From positions 141,030 through 205,029 of the forward strand of contig NVWA01000002.1 in the NCBI GenBank assembly GCA_002746535.1: DNA of 64,000 nucleotides. Reading direction: 5' to 3'. The translations under genes were made by a program, and so were the position numbers. The stretch is from Planctomycetota bacterium (GTDB lineage Bacteria > Planctomycetota > GCA-2746535). Shown one piece after another: positions 27,601-32,387 of the stretch (position 1 is its first letter; every line of letters begins with the position of its first letter). A model generated the notes under the pieces. It had not been told where the DNA came from, searched no databases, and saw only the letters and a program-made list of their open reading frames with translations.

Positions 27601-28983
27601 ATTGTACCCAATGAAAAAGATATCATGACAGTCCTAGAAGTATTAAATGCAACTGATGAAGTACAAGAAGTTATCGCCATGGCAGCCATAGATAGAGATA
27701 CCTATATTGGAAATTTAGATAACAGAATTGATCTACTTGGTCAAAGAATCAGACTTTCATCTTATGCAAGATCATCAAATCGAATTGGTACATCAAGAAC
27801 CATTGTCCTTGGACAAGAAAGCGCAACAGATCTAGACGTCTTTATAAACGAAGAAGCTCAACTGGTTGCCTATGAACTACCTGACGAGTCTCTCGCTATA
27901 TTTCCATCATCACTTGAAATTACGGATAACAATGATGCTGTTATATTCAGTGAATTAAAAGTAAACACCTTTATTAGAGTTCCTTTAGGACAATACAGCA
28001 CAAAGGTCGTATCGAAGTCTGAAAAAACAACGAGTATTCCTTTTGCTGTTATTCAAGATCAAACTCACTTTATTCGTTTCGGACAAATAACTCTAAATGG
28101 AAATGTAAGCATTAAATATAAAGAAGAAACGTTAGAGCTTTTTAATAAAGAGAGGAACTTAACTTATTCTGATTTAACAGTAAATGACACCGTTATTTTA
28201 CCAAGTGGTACTTATCTAGTTAAAAGCAAAAGCACTAACGCAAATCAACATTGGTCTGGTACTATTACGTTATTACCAGGTGATGACAAATCACCCTTCG
28301 GAACCATGCAATACGCTAATTTCAGTGTAGACGAAACATATGCTATTCCTTATGAAATCATAAATCTAAACGGTAACACTGCTTACACAAGTCTTGATAT
28401 TAGTGAAGGCGTTTTACTATTACCTGGTAACTATAATGTCAAAAGCGTACAAGAAAATGAGAACATCCTACCGCACACTAAACCGTTTACAGTTTTATTG
28501 GATGATGTTGTTAATCCATTTGGTATAGTCATTATTGATGTATTCACAGCCCTATCAGTTACCTATGCAGATAGACAACTAGAGTTATTAAGAAATGATC
28601 AATTAATGGTTTCAAACCTTACACCAGGAAGCGATCTAGTACTTTTACCTGGAAGATATAATATGCGAGTTGTCGGTCAAGCTGAGAAAATGACTTATGA
28701 TATTGTTATTGAAGAGGGTCAACGATCCGTTGTAATGGGAATTGTAAAATTTACTGAAACAAACAAACTCTATAACATTAAACTTGATGACAAAATAATT
28801 TATGAGAATGTCGGTAACGAAACATCTGTTATCCTTGCTCCTGGATTATATACGCTAGATGCGGTAGATGATGATGGCATTGATCCTCAAGATTTTAATA
28901 TCGTTTTTAATAGCGTGTTTATCTATCCTGATGATGTTACTCTCAAAAAAAGTAAGAGCAAAAAGGTTAAACCAAAAAAATAG
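24664..28983 (+). CDS. Giant repeat-built lipoprotein with PKD/Ig-like domains
   Basis: This lipoprotein has 1439 residues. The signal ends LIISSCG, so Cys near 23 is lipidated and the protein sits on the envelope. Residues about 35-400 hold four beta-sandwich modules of about 90 residues, each opening ADAGPNVTIKLGESAFLNGAAS-like and closing with TYxFxLxV, typical of PKD-type domains. A cadherin-like module follows (about 415-500). Next is a carboxypeptidase-regulatory-like domain (VTDVQGTPLINVAINC, then TDKNGRFSLIRIPDG). A helical region spans about 760-1000. The last 430 residues are about five repeats each ending in a PxGxY turn. It likely binds polymers or partners at the surface. ATG 24664 is favoured since TTG 24649 adds nothing to the signal. 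Confidence 0.7.
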   Translation: MKTKFLILKQIVLFITLSLIISSCGNNSEDGTSGKKAKITADAGPNVTIKLGESAFLNGAASTPQAEISRYFWLKTTGPDLVFIQDSPNQFLTPTEVGTYTFRLFVFSADGASDTDDVTITVGGQKPLSIAGDDQAVVVNKPVQLDGSASVLRSEGILRYLWTPVTFPSGDKPLLLQTSPTPIFTPLTLGTYEFSLIVSTEEFTSTPDFVSIAVTNILPVANAGVDKSVFINTLAQLDGTKSIEPDDSVPIYTWTQLQGPTINLLNSGTLKPSFFPDVKGTYQFGLTLKVNGISSTQDTVDIVVIDETGGNVPIADPGKDVTGFVGEIVELDGTASTSPTGGELIFTWFQTGGEPNDIDASNLNSSKITLIAKQPGVYTYSLVVFDGQFTSAAQTVLVNMFRREDTNLGPVIFEPIDRITARIGEPIMLDISAIDLEDNPINYITTTQVPQGENYRLDAALDPIIVFRPNLAINSKSSFTFTMASQDGISQTVRRVQVDLIPHQFGRNDSRTAIIGNVTDVQGTPLINVAINCGISVTKTDKNGRFSLIRIPDGKDITLILDGRRAFTQAESDDPTRAFVYELETTTVDLEPFINNTISREFTLYRVFSGDLVDIRRDKESVVKAISDAVVEDFELKVPASSPMGITGAFTSSMSVHSIDLSLTPGQWDTLFTPAILTKVRPHHVKYRIPASIKIPNTANLPGGTIATLWKLDTAKNILIPLNDITVKGNTLETEKGGLTENGYLFTALSVSGIIRSGKEKVSINEDNLKELEDLRKYSIEIKKEIASVINQEKMSDSLGAISLLSSFNAAYDLGFLQNESLGNSAYKRLQIKFVLGSELAKVIEAGSTIADEIDVKIDPIVTKLNDFLKNIKRDAVLTSQINELKDLFITKGFDLENNSETLLIKDILAKRKAQIKLITDPLQDVVFTNESLTEVAAAKIAEPVSVSNELYTNPHPYTNVLVRLDEFVADIEAIFDTHIVPNEKDIMTVLEVLNATDEVQEVIAMAAIDRDTYIGNLDNRIDLLGQRIRLSSYARSSNRIGTSRTIVLGQESATDLDVFINEEAQLVAYELPDESLAIFPSSLEITDNNDAVIFSELKVNTFIRVPLGQYSTKVVSKSEKTTSIPFAVIQDQTHFIRFGQITLNGNVSIKYKEETLELFNKERNLTYSDLTVNDTVILPSGTYLVKSKSTNANQHWSGTITLLPGDDKSPFGTMQYANFSVDETYAIPYEIINLNGNTAYTSLDISEGVLLLPGNYNVKSVQENENILPHTKPFTVLLDDVVNPFGIVIIDVFTALSVTYADRQLELLRNDQLMVSNLTPGSDLVLLPGRYNMRVVGQAEKMTYDIVIEEGQRSVVMGIVKFTETNKLYNIKLDDKIIYENVGNETSVILAPGLYTLDAVDDDGIDPQDFNIVFNSVFIYPDDVTLKKSKSKKVKPKK

Positions 28984-29298
28984 TCATCGTTTCAAGCTTA
29001 TTTAATGACTTCTCATAATTTGCCTAATTAATCTACTTCTATATGAACTCCTCTTATTAATTACTATATATAATATCTAAAATTATATATTTAATCGAAG
29101 CGACAAAGATCAAATATAATCCGTAACTATTTATTTTCTAATATGTTATGTACATATCCCAGCTTATTAAAGATTTGGCATAAATCGTGCCTATAGCCCT
29201 TTCATGAATTATCGGGTTCTTCGAATAATTGTCCTCAACTCTTAAAATTTAGAAAGACAGGGTTCTGAAGACTAGATGATTTAATACGGAAACATCAG
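28984..29298. other. Intergenic region upstream of the tRNA array
   Basis: This stretch is AT-rich and no ORF of note is present on either strand. It contains TTGGCA-N6-GTGCC at 29175-29191, which could form a short GGCA/TGCC hairpin. Nothing else was recognised. Confidence 0.5.
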
Positions 29299-29327
29299 TT
29301 GTAAAGGGCTCTTTGAAAATTTAAATT
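29299..29327 (+). promoter_or_regulatory. Candidate promoter of the tRNA array
   Basis: TTGTAA at 29299-29304, a 17-nt spacer and TAAATT at 29322-29327 resemble a sigma-70 promoter (4 of 6 in each box). The start would be near 29334, 10 nt before the first tRNA. The match is modest. Confidence 0.35.
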
Positions 29328-29343
29328 ATTCCAAATTTTAAAT

Positions 29344-29417
29344 AGGGATATAACTCAGTCTGGTCAGAGTTACGGTCTGATATATCGTCGGTCGCAGGTT
29401 CAAATCCTGCTATCCCT
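29344..29417 (+). tRNA. tRNA-Ile (GAT)
   Basis: The acceptor AGGGATA pairs fully with TATCCCT. The D stem is ACTC/GAGT. The anticodon loop is CTGATAT, read as GAT. The T arm is GCAGG-TTCAAAT-CCTGC. No CCA is encoded. First gene of the array; 183 bp separate it from tRNA-Lys. Confidence 0.88.
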
Positions 29418-29470
29418 ATATAGCAAAAAAGCATTAATTTCAAAAATAATAAAAAACAATAACAAAATAC

Positions 29471-29492
29471 CTGAGCTAAAACTCATGGCACT
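29471..29492 (+). repeat. GAG...CTC-TGGCACT hairpin motif, copy 1
   Basis: CTGAGCTAAAACTCATGGCACT resembles 29771-29794 (CTAGAGCC...AGCTCTTGGCACT). Both have a GAG/CTC stem followed by TGGCACT and lie in the two longer spacers of the array. They may be RNA processing or termination signals. Confidence 0.35.
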
Positions 29493-29543
29493 TAAACCTC
29501 ATCAAAAGAAACTTTAAAATGTTTTCTAGAAAAGGAGAATTCG

Positions 29544-29615
29544 ATGATAAACATATATTTAGACATCAACAAAGGTAAACCTTTTACACGTCCGGACTTT
29601 GGACCCTTAGCATAA
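29544..29615 (+). CDS. Short ORF with strong ribosome site running into tRNA-Lys
   Basis: AAAAGGAG lies 6 nt before ATG 29544. The frame codes for 23 residues beginning MINIYLDINKGKPF and stops at TAA 29613-29615, inside the tRNA-Lys gene. It may be a leader peptide, a remnant of a gene cut by tRNA insertion, or chance. The strength of the ribosome site is what makes it notable. Confidence 0.25.
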   Translation: MINIYLDINKGKPFTRPDFGPLA

Positions 29616-29677
29616 CTGGCTAATGCATCAGGTTTTTACCCTGTGGACTATAGGTTCGAATCCTATAGGGTCCACCA
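29601..29677 (+). tRNA. tRNA-Lys (TTT), with encoded CCA
   Basis: The acceptor GGACCCT pairs fully with AGGGTCC, followed by A and CCA. The D stem is GCAT/ATGC. The anticodon loop is TTTTTAC, read as TTT; the last pair of that stem is a T-T mismatch. The T arm is ATAGG-TTCGAAT-CCTAT. It is the only tRNA of the array with a genomic CCA. Confidence 0.85.
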
Positions 29678-29770
29678 AACATCATAAAATAAAAAAAGCT
29701 TCTATCTGTTTTTATGATAAGCGCAACAAAAATTAACGTAAGTATATATAGATTAAAATAAATGATAAAA

Positions 29771-29794
29771 CTAGAGCCGGAAGCTCTTGGCACT
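29771..29794 (+). repeat. GAG...CTC-TGGCACT hairpin motif, copy 2
   Basis: AGAGCCGGAAGCTCTTGGCACT lies just before tRNA-Met. It can fold as GAGC...GCTC. See the related motif at 29471-29492. Confidence 0.35.
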
Positions 29795-29796
29795 AT

Positions 29797-29868
29797 AGGG
29801 CTGTCGTTCAATGGTAAGGACACCGATTTCATACGTCGATAACGATGGTTCAATTCCATCCAGCCCCA
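29797..29868 (+). tRNA. tRNA-Met (CAT), elongator-like
   Basis: GGGCTG pairs with CAGCCC, with an A1-C72 mismatch at the top. The D stem is GTTC/GGAC. The anticodon loop is TTCATAC, read as CAT. The T arm is GATGG-TTCAATT-CCATC. The anticodon stem lacks the three G-C pairs of an initiator tRNA. A CAT gene could also be lysidine-modified Ile, but the array has a separate Ile(TAT). Confidence 0.78.
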
Positions 29869-29896
29869 TCCCAATCTGTCAAAACCTATTCTATAT

Positions 29897-29968
29897 GGTG
29901 TGGGTAGTTTAATGGCAAAGCACCCGTCTGTGAAACGGGAAACATGAGTTCAATTCTCATCTCACATC
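29897..29968 (+). tRNA. tRNA-His (GTG)
   Basis: The extra G-1 at 29897 faces C73, the identity mark of tRNA-His. The acceptor is GTGTGGG with CTCACAT (two G-T pairs). The anticodon stem CCCGT/ACGGG encloses CTGTGAA, read as GTG. The T arm is ATGAG-TTCAATT-CTCAT. Confidence 0.9.
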
Positions 29969-29975
29969 CCTTTTT

Positions 29976-30049
29976 CTACGTGTAGGAAAGCTTGGTAATC
30001 CGCTTGCCTTGGGAGCAAGAGACCGTTGGTTCAAATCCAACCATGTAGA
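29976..30049 (+). tRNA. tRNA-Pro (TGG)
   Basis: The acceptor is CTACGTG with CATGTAG. The D loop AGCTTGGTA is the one usual in tRNA-Pro. The anticodon stem CTTGC/GCAAG encloses CTTGGGA, read as TGG. The T arm is GTTGG-TTCAAAT-CCAAC. It lies 7 nt after tRNA-His. Confidence 0.88.
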
Positions 30050-30055
30050 TTTCCC

Positions 30056-30127
30056 AGTGGTGTAGCTCAATTGGGAGAGCACCTGTTTTACAAGCAGGGG
30101 GAGAAGGTTCGAAACCTTCCTCCACTA
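30056..30127 (+). tRNA. tRNA-Val (TAC)
   Basis: The acceptor AGTGGTG pairs with CTCCACT except for one T-T. The D stem is GCTC/GAGC. The anticodon loop is TTTACAA, read as TAC. The T arm is GAAGG-TTCGAAA-CCTTC. Confidence 0.88.
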
Positions 30128-30132
30128 CATCT

Positions 30133-30204
30133 GTCGATATGGTGCAATGGCGAACATGTCTGACTTCCAATCAGAGGATCTGGGTTCGAATCCCAGTATC
30201 GACT
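30133..30204 (+). tRNA. tRNA-Gly (TCC)
   Basis: The acceptor GTCGATA pairs fully with TATCGAC. The anticodon stem TCTGA/TCAGA encloses CTTCCAA, read as TCC. The T arm is CTGGG-TTCGAAT-CCCAG. The last pair of the D stem is a C-A mismatch. Confidence 0.9.
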
Positions 30205-30208
30205 TTAC

Positions 30209-30281
30209 GGAAAGATAACTCAGTTGGTAGAGTGGTGGGTTGAAGACTCACTCGTCGTTGGTTCAAGCCCAACTCTTTCCA
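30209..30281 (+). tRNA. tRNA-Phe (GAA)
   Basis: The acceptor GGAAAGA pairs fully with TCTTTCC. The D stem is ACTC/GAGT. The anticodon stem GTGGG/CTCAC encloses TTGAAGA, read as GAA. The T arm is GTTGG-TTCAAGC-CCAAC. Confidence 0.92.
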
Positions 30282-30289
30282 TTCATTGT

Positions 30290-30371
30290 GTGGGTATGGC
30301 GAAATTGGTATACGCATGGGACTTAAAACCCCTGGTCTTTTGACATACAGGTTCAACTCCTGTTACCCATA
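30290..30371 (+). tRNA. tRNA-Leu (TAA)
   Basis: This is a class II tRNA with a long variable arm. The acceptor is GTGGGTA with TACCCAT. The anticodon loop is CTTAAAA, read as TAA, on a stem with only three good G-C pairs. The T arm is ACAGG-TTCAACT-CCTGT. Confidence 0.87.
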
Positions 30372-30415
30372 TTTACTCTTAGTGCAGACAATCAAGCTGT
30401 ACTCAATAAAATTAT

Positions 30416-30487
30416 TGGTGTGTAGCTTAATGGTGAAGCGCTCCCCTGTTAAGGGAGATATTGTAGGTTCGAGTCCTACCACATCAG
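30416..30487 (+). tRNA. tRNA-Asn (GTT)
   Basis: The acceptor is TGGTGTG with CACATCA, and G73 as usual for Asn. The anticodon stem CTCCC/GGGAG encloses CTGTTAA, read as GTT. The T arm is GTAGG-TTCGAGT-CCTAC. Confidence 0.9.
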
Positions 30488-30492
30488 CTTAA

Positions 30493-30576
30493 GCAGGTAT
30501 GATGAAACTGGCAGACATCTGAGTCTTAGAAACTTAGGAGGTAATTCTCGTGGAGGTTCGACTCCTCCTACCTGTA
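30493..30576 (+). tRNA. tRNA-Leu (TAG)
   Basis: This is a class II tRNA. The acceptor is GCAGGTA with TACCTGT. The anticodon loop is CTTAGAA, read as TAG, on TGAGT/ACTTA. It has a long variable arm. The T arm is GGAGG-TTCGACT-CCTCC. Confidence 0.88.
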
Positions 30577-30586
30577 CTTTATATAT

Positions 30587-30658
30587 TCTCTTGTGGTGCA
30601 ATCGGTAGCATGTGGCACTTTGAATGCCTTGACTTTGGTTCGAACCCAAACGAGAGAA
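30587..30658 (+). tRNA. tRNA-Gln (TTG)
   Basis: The acceptor is TCTCTTG with CGAGAGA. The D stem is GTGC/GCAT. The anticodon loop is CTTTGAA, read as TTG; one T-T lies at the base of the stem. The T arm is TTTGG-TTCGAAC-CCAAA. Confidence 0.88.
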
Positions 30659-30666
30659 TTTTTTCC

Positions 30667-30738
30667 GGGCGGTAAGTGTTAAAGGTCGCACATCTCTTTT
30701 GCAAGGAGAAAGACAGGGATCGTTACCCTGACTGTCCA
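30667..30738 (+). tRNA. tRNA-Ala (TGC), unusual T loop
   Basis: The acceptor is GGGCGGT with ACTGTCC, including the G3-U70 pair that defines tRNA-Ala. The D stem is GTGT/GCAC. The anticodon loop is TTTGCAA, read as TGC. The T stem is CAGGG/CCCTG, but its loop is ATCGTTA, lacking the first T of the usual TTC. Confidence 0.83.
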
Positions 30739-30772
30739 TTTTTAAAATAGAAAACATACTTACAGTTTTCAG

Positions 30773-30789
30773 GAAGTGAGACTTCCTAA
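30773..30789 (+). repeat. Dispersed 17-bp repeat, copy 3 (GAAGTGAGACTTCCTAA)
   Basis: It lies between tRNA-Ala and tRNA-Asp. With the base before it, GGAAG-TGAGA-CTTCC makes a 5-bp hairpin. It matches 3348-3364 exactly. Confidence 0.65.
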
Positions 30790-30814
30790 GATGCTATATG
30801 ATATTTCCTTTAAT

Positions 30815-30886
30815 GTCCTCGTCTTATAACGGTTATTATACCTGATTGTCGATCAGGCAATTGGAGTTCGATTCTCCACTGGGACG
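30815..30886 (+). tRNA. tRNA-Asp (GTC)
   Basis: The acceptor is GTCCTCG with CTGGGAC (one C-T mismatch), and G73. The anticodon stem CCTGA/TCAGG encloses TTGTCGA, read as GTC. The T arm is TGGAG-TTCGATT-CTCCA. The D stem pairs poorly. Confidence 0.85.
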
Positions 30887-30891
30887 TTTAT

Positions 30892-30964
30892 GGCCTTGTC
30901 GTATAACGGCAAAATACACCCGCCTTTCTAGTGGGCAATCGGGGTTCGATTCCCCGCAAGGCTA
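30892..30964 (+). tRNA. tRNA-Glu (TTC)
   Basis: The acceptor is GGCCTTG with CAAGGCT. The D stem is GTAT/ATAC. The anticodon stem CCCGC/GTGGG encloses CTTTCTA, read as TTC. The T arm is CGGGG-TTCGATT-CCCCG. Confidence 0.9.
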
Positions 30965-30972
30965 TTATTTCT

Positions 30973-31045
30973 AGTGGAGTAACTCACCGGTTAGAGTGCT
31001 CGTCTTATAAGCGAGATGTAAAAGGTTCGACTCCTTTCTCCACCA
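30973..31045 (+). tRNA. tRNA-Ile (TAT), rare AUA-reading species
   Basis: GTGGAG pairs with CTCCAC, with an A1-C72 mismatch. The D stem is ACTC/GAGT. The anticodon stem CTCGT/GCGAG encloses CTTATAA, so the anticodon is TAT. The T arm is AAAGG-TTCGACT-CCTTT. Most bacteria read AUA with a CAT tRNA modified to lysidine. Confidence 0.85.
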
Positions 31046-31086
31046 TTTAAATAATATCAATATTACCAATATTTATAAAAAACTAT

Positions 31087-31171
31087 GGAAGCTGGCACGC
31101 ATTGGAGCGTAACTGGTCTTGAAAACCAGGCTGGGTTTTATCGCCCAAGGGTTCAATTCCTTCAGCTTCCT
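31087..31171 (+). tRNA. tRNA-Ser (TGA)
   Basis: This is a class II tRNA. The acceptor GGAAGCT pairs fully with AGCTTCC. The anticodon stem CTGGT/ACCAG encloses CTTGAAA, read as TGA. It has a long variable arm. The T arm has one weak pair. The discriminator is T, where Ser tRNAs normally have G. Confidence 0.87.
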
Positions 31172-31181
31172 TCCAAAATCT

Positions 31182-31266
31182 AGATGGTGAACTAACGAGG
31201 CGTTAGTCTTGCTTGCTAAGCAAAGAGTGGTTGCCAAACCATAGGGTTCGAATCCTTTGCCATCTG
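31182..31266 (+). tRNA. tRNA-Ser (GCT)
   Basis: This is a class II tRNA. The acceptor is AGATGGT with GCCATCT, and G73. The anticodon loop is TTGCTAA, read as GCT. It has a long variable arm. The T arm and the base of the anticodon stem each have one mismatch. Confidence 0.85.
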
Positions 31267-31275
31267 TTTAATTAC

Positions 31276-31347
31276 AAGTCGATAGTTTAACTGGCAGAAT
31301 CCCGGATTCCAAATCCGGAGGTGGAGGTTCAAGTCCTTCTCGGTTTG
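31276..31347 (+). tRNA. tRNA-Trp (CCA)
   Basis: The acceptor is AAGTCGA with TCGGTTT (two G-T pairs), and G73. The anticodon stem CCGGA/TCCGG encloses TTCCAAA, read as CCA. The T arm is GGAGG-TTCAAGT-CCTTC. Confidence 0.88.
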
Positions 31348-31355
31348 TTTTTATT

Positions 31356-31426
31356 GATCATATGGCTGAATGGTTAGGCAATGGACTGCAAATCTATTGA
31401 TCTCAGTTCGATTCTGAGTGTGATCT
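31356..31426 (+). tRNA. tRNA-Cys (GCA)
   Basis: The acceptor is GATCATA with TGTGATC, and U73 as expected for Cys. The anticodon loop is CTGCAAA, read as GCA. The T arm is CTCAG-TTCGATT-CTGAG. Confidence 0.88.
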
Positions 31427-31429
31427 TAA

Positions 31430-31501
31430 AGGGGTATAGTTCAATGGATAGAACATTGATCTTCTAAATCAAGAATGCGAGTTCGAATCTTGCTATCCCT
31501 A
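31430..31501 (+). tRNA. tRNA-Arg (TCT)
   Basis: The acceptor is AGGGGTA with TATCCCT. The D stem is GTTC/GAAC. The anticodon stem TTGAT/ATCAA encloses CTTCTAA, read as TCT. The T arm is GCGAG-TTCGAAT-CTTGC. It begins 3 nt after tRNA-Cys and is closely related to the next Arg tRNA. Confidence 0.9.
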
Positions 31502-31526
31502 TTAATTATTTATAGATAAAAGCTAA

Positions 31527-31598
31527 AGGGGTATAGTTCAACGGATAGAATACTGGTCTTCGAAATCATAGATGCGAGTTCAAATCTTGCTACCCCCA
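31527..31598 (+). tRNA. tRNA-Arg (TCG), near-duplicate of the TCT species
   Basis: About 60 of 72 bases match the preceding tRNA-Arg, including the full D loop pattern and T arm. The anticodon loop is CTTCGAA, read as TCG, so it serves the CGN box. The acceptor has an A1-C72 mismatch with five good pairs below it. It looks like a tandem duplicate with a changed anticodon. Confidence 0.85.
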
Positions 31599-31623
31599 TC
31601 ACTTATTTGTCATATAAAAAGTC

Positions 31624-31694
31624 GCTTCCTTAGCTCAATGGCAGAGCAACTGTTTTGTAATCAGTCGACATCCGTTCGATTCGGTTAGGGGGCT
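31624..31694 (+). tRNA. tRNA-Thr (TGT)
   Basis: The acceptor is GCTTCCT with AGGGGGC (two G-T pairs). The D stem is GCTC/GAGC. The anticodon loop is TTTGTAA, read as TGT, closed by a T-T. The T stem has one mismatch. Confidence 0.85.
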
Positions 31695-31701
31695 TATTTT
31701 T

Positions 31702-31787
31702 TCCGTATGTAGAAGACTATGGAGGTCTGTGAGCCTGTAAAACTCTCCTCATTATGAGCAGCTTGGTTCGATTCCAAGCTATACGGA
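31702..31787 (+). tRNA. tRNA-Tyr (GTA), irregular
   Basis: TCCGTAT pairs with ATACGGA, but one extra base separates the 3' strand from the T stem CTTGG/CCAAG. The anticodon loop is CTGTAAA, read as GTA, on a weak stem. A long variable arm, as in bacterial tRNA-Tyr, is present. It is the last and most irregular gene of the array. Confidence 0.75.
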
Positions 31788-31833
31788 TTATTTTAATGGA
31801 GCAGTTGAATCAACGAATTTAAGGCTAAATATT

Positions 31834-32370
31834 TTATTGTCTGTTAGCCGTACAAGCCCAATTGCTGTCGCCAAAATTAGTTGGCCGCGTTGAGCCGTCC
31901 CAATTAAAATCAATTTTCAAATCATCGCCATCAAGTTCAAGAATTCCTTTAATAGTTGCCCCTACCTGAAACCATCCATAAGAGGAAGTGTCAATTTTAT
32001 AATCAACATCAATTTTTCCACTTGATAATAATTTTTTTCCAGATGAAGAAGCTGCTACTAGAATCGTCCCACTAATCGGAAAGTTATTAGTACCATCAGA
32101 CAAATCAAACTTTAATGATGAGCCTGAAATTTCAACGACTACATCAAGCTCTGACGTCGAATCACTGGTCACAGTCTTACCCGTAAAATTTCCATCAAGG
32201 GTCGGAACCTTTTCGCTTAAAGATTGCGTTTGCTCTTCAACAGCTGCATTAGCGGAATCCGTGGTATCATCAACAAGATTATCAACTGAGGTTTTAGCAT
32301 CTGATGAAGAGCCACATCCCAACAATAGGGCTATATTGACACTTAAGATTAAACAAGTTAATTTATTCAT
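31834..32370 (-). CDS. Small lipoprotein of unknown function
   Basis: This 178-residue protein has a lipobox LLLGCG, so Cys near 19 is lipidated. A Ser/Asp/Thr-rich linker follows, then an all-beta domain (FTGKTVTSDSTSELDVVVEISGS, then ISGTILVAASSSGKKLL). The SSSGKKL string and the overall style recur in the lipoprotein at 39862-40650, so the two may be distant relatives. A perfect AAGGAGG lies 8 nt before the ATG. Its gene follows the tRNA array on the other strand. Confidence 0.65.
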   Translation of the reverse strand: MNKLTCLILSVNIALLLGCGSSSDAKTSVDNLVDDTTDSANAAVEEQTQSLSEKVPTLDGNFTGKTVTSDSTSELDVVVEISGSSLKFDLSDGTNNFPISGTILVAASSSGKKLLSSGKIDVDYKIDTSSYGWFQVGATIKGILELDGDDLKIDFNWDGSTRPTNFGDSNWACTANRQ

Positions 32371-32387
32371 AATTTAATTCCTCCTTT

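Noticed and set aside
29175-29191. TTGGCA...GTGCC resembling a sigma-54 promoter (GG and GC 10 nt apart) upstream of the tRNA array
   Set aside because: The -12 box is poor, no activator site is visible, and GGCA/TGCC may simply be a hairpin.
29620-30757. Several 60-90 residue ORFs on both strands in the tRNA region
   Set aside because: They are translations across tRNA genes; every segment is explained by cloverleaf structures.
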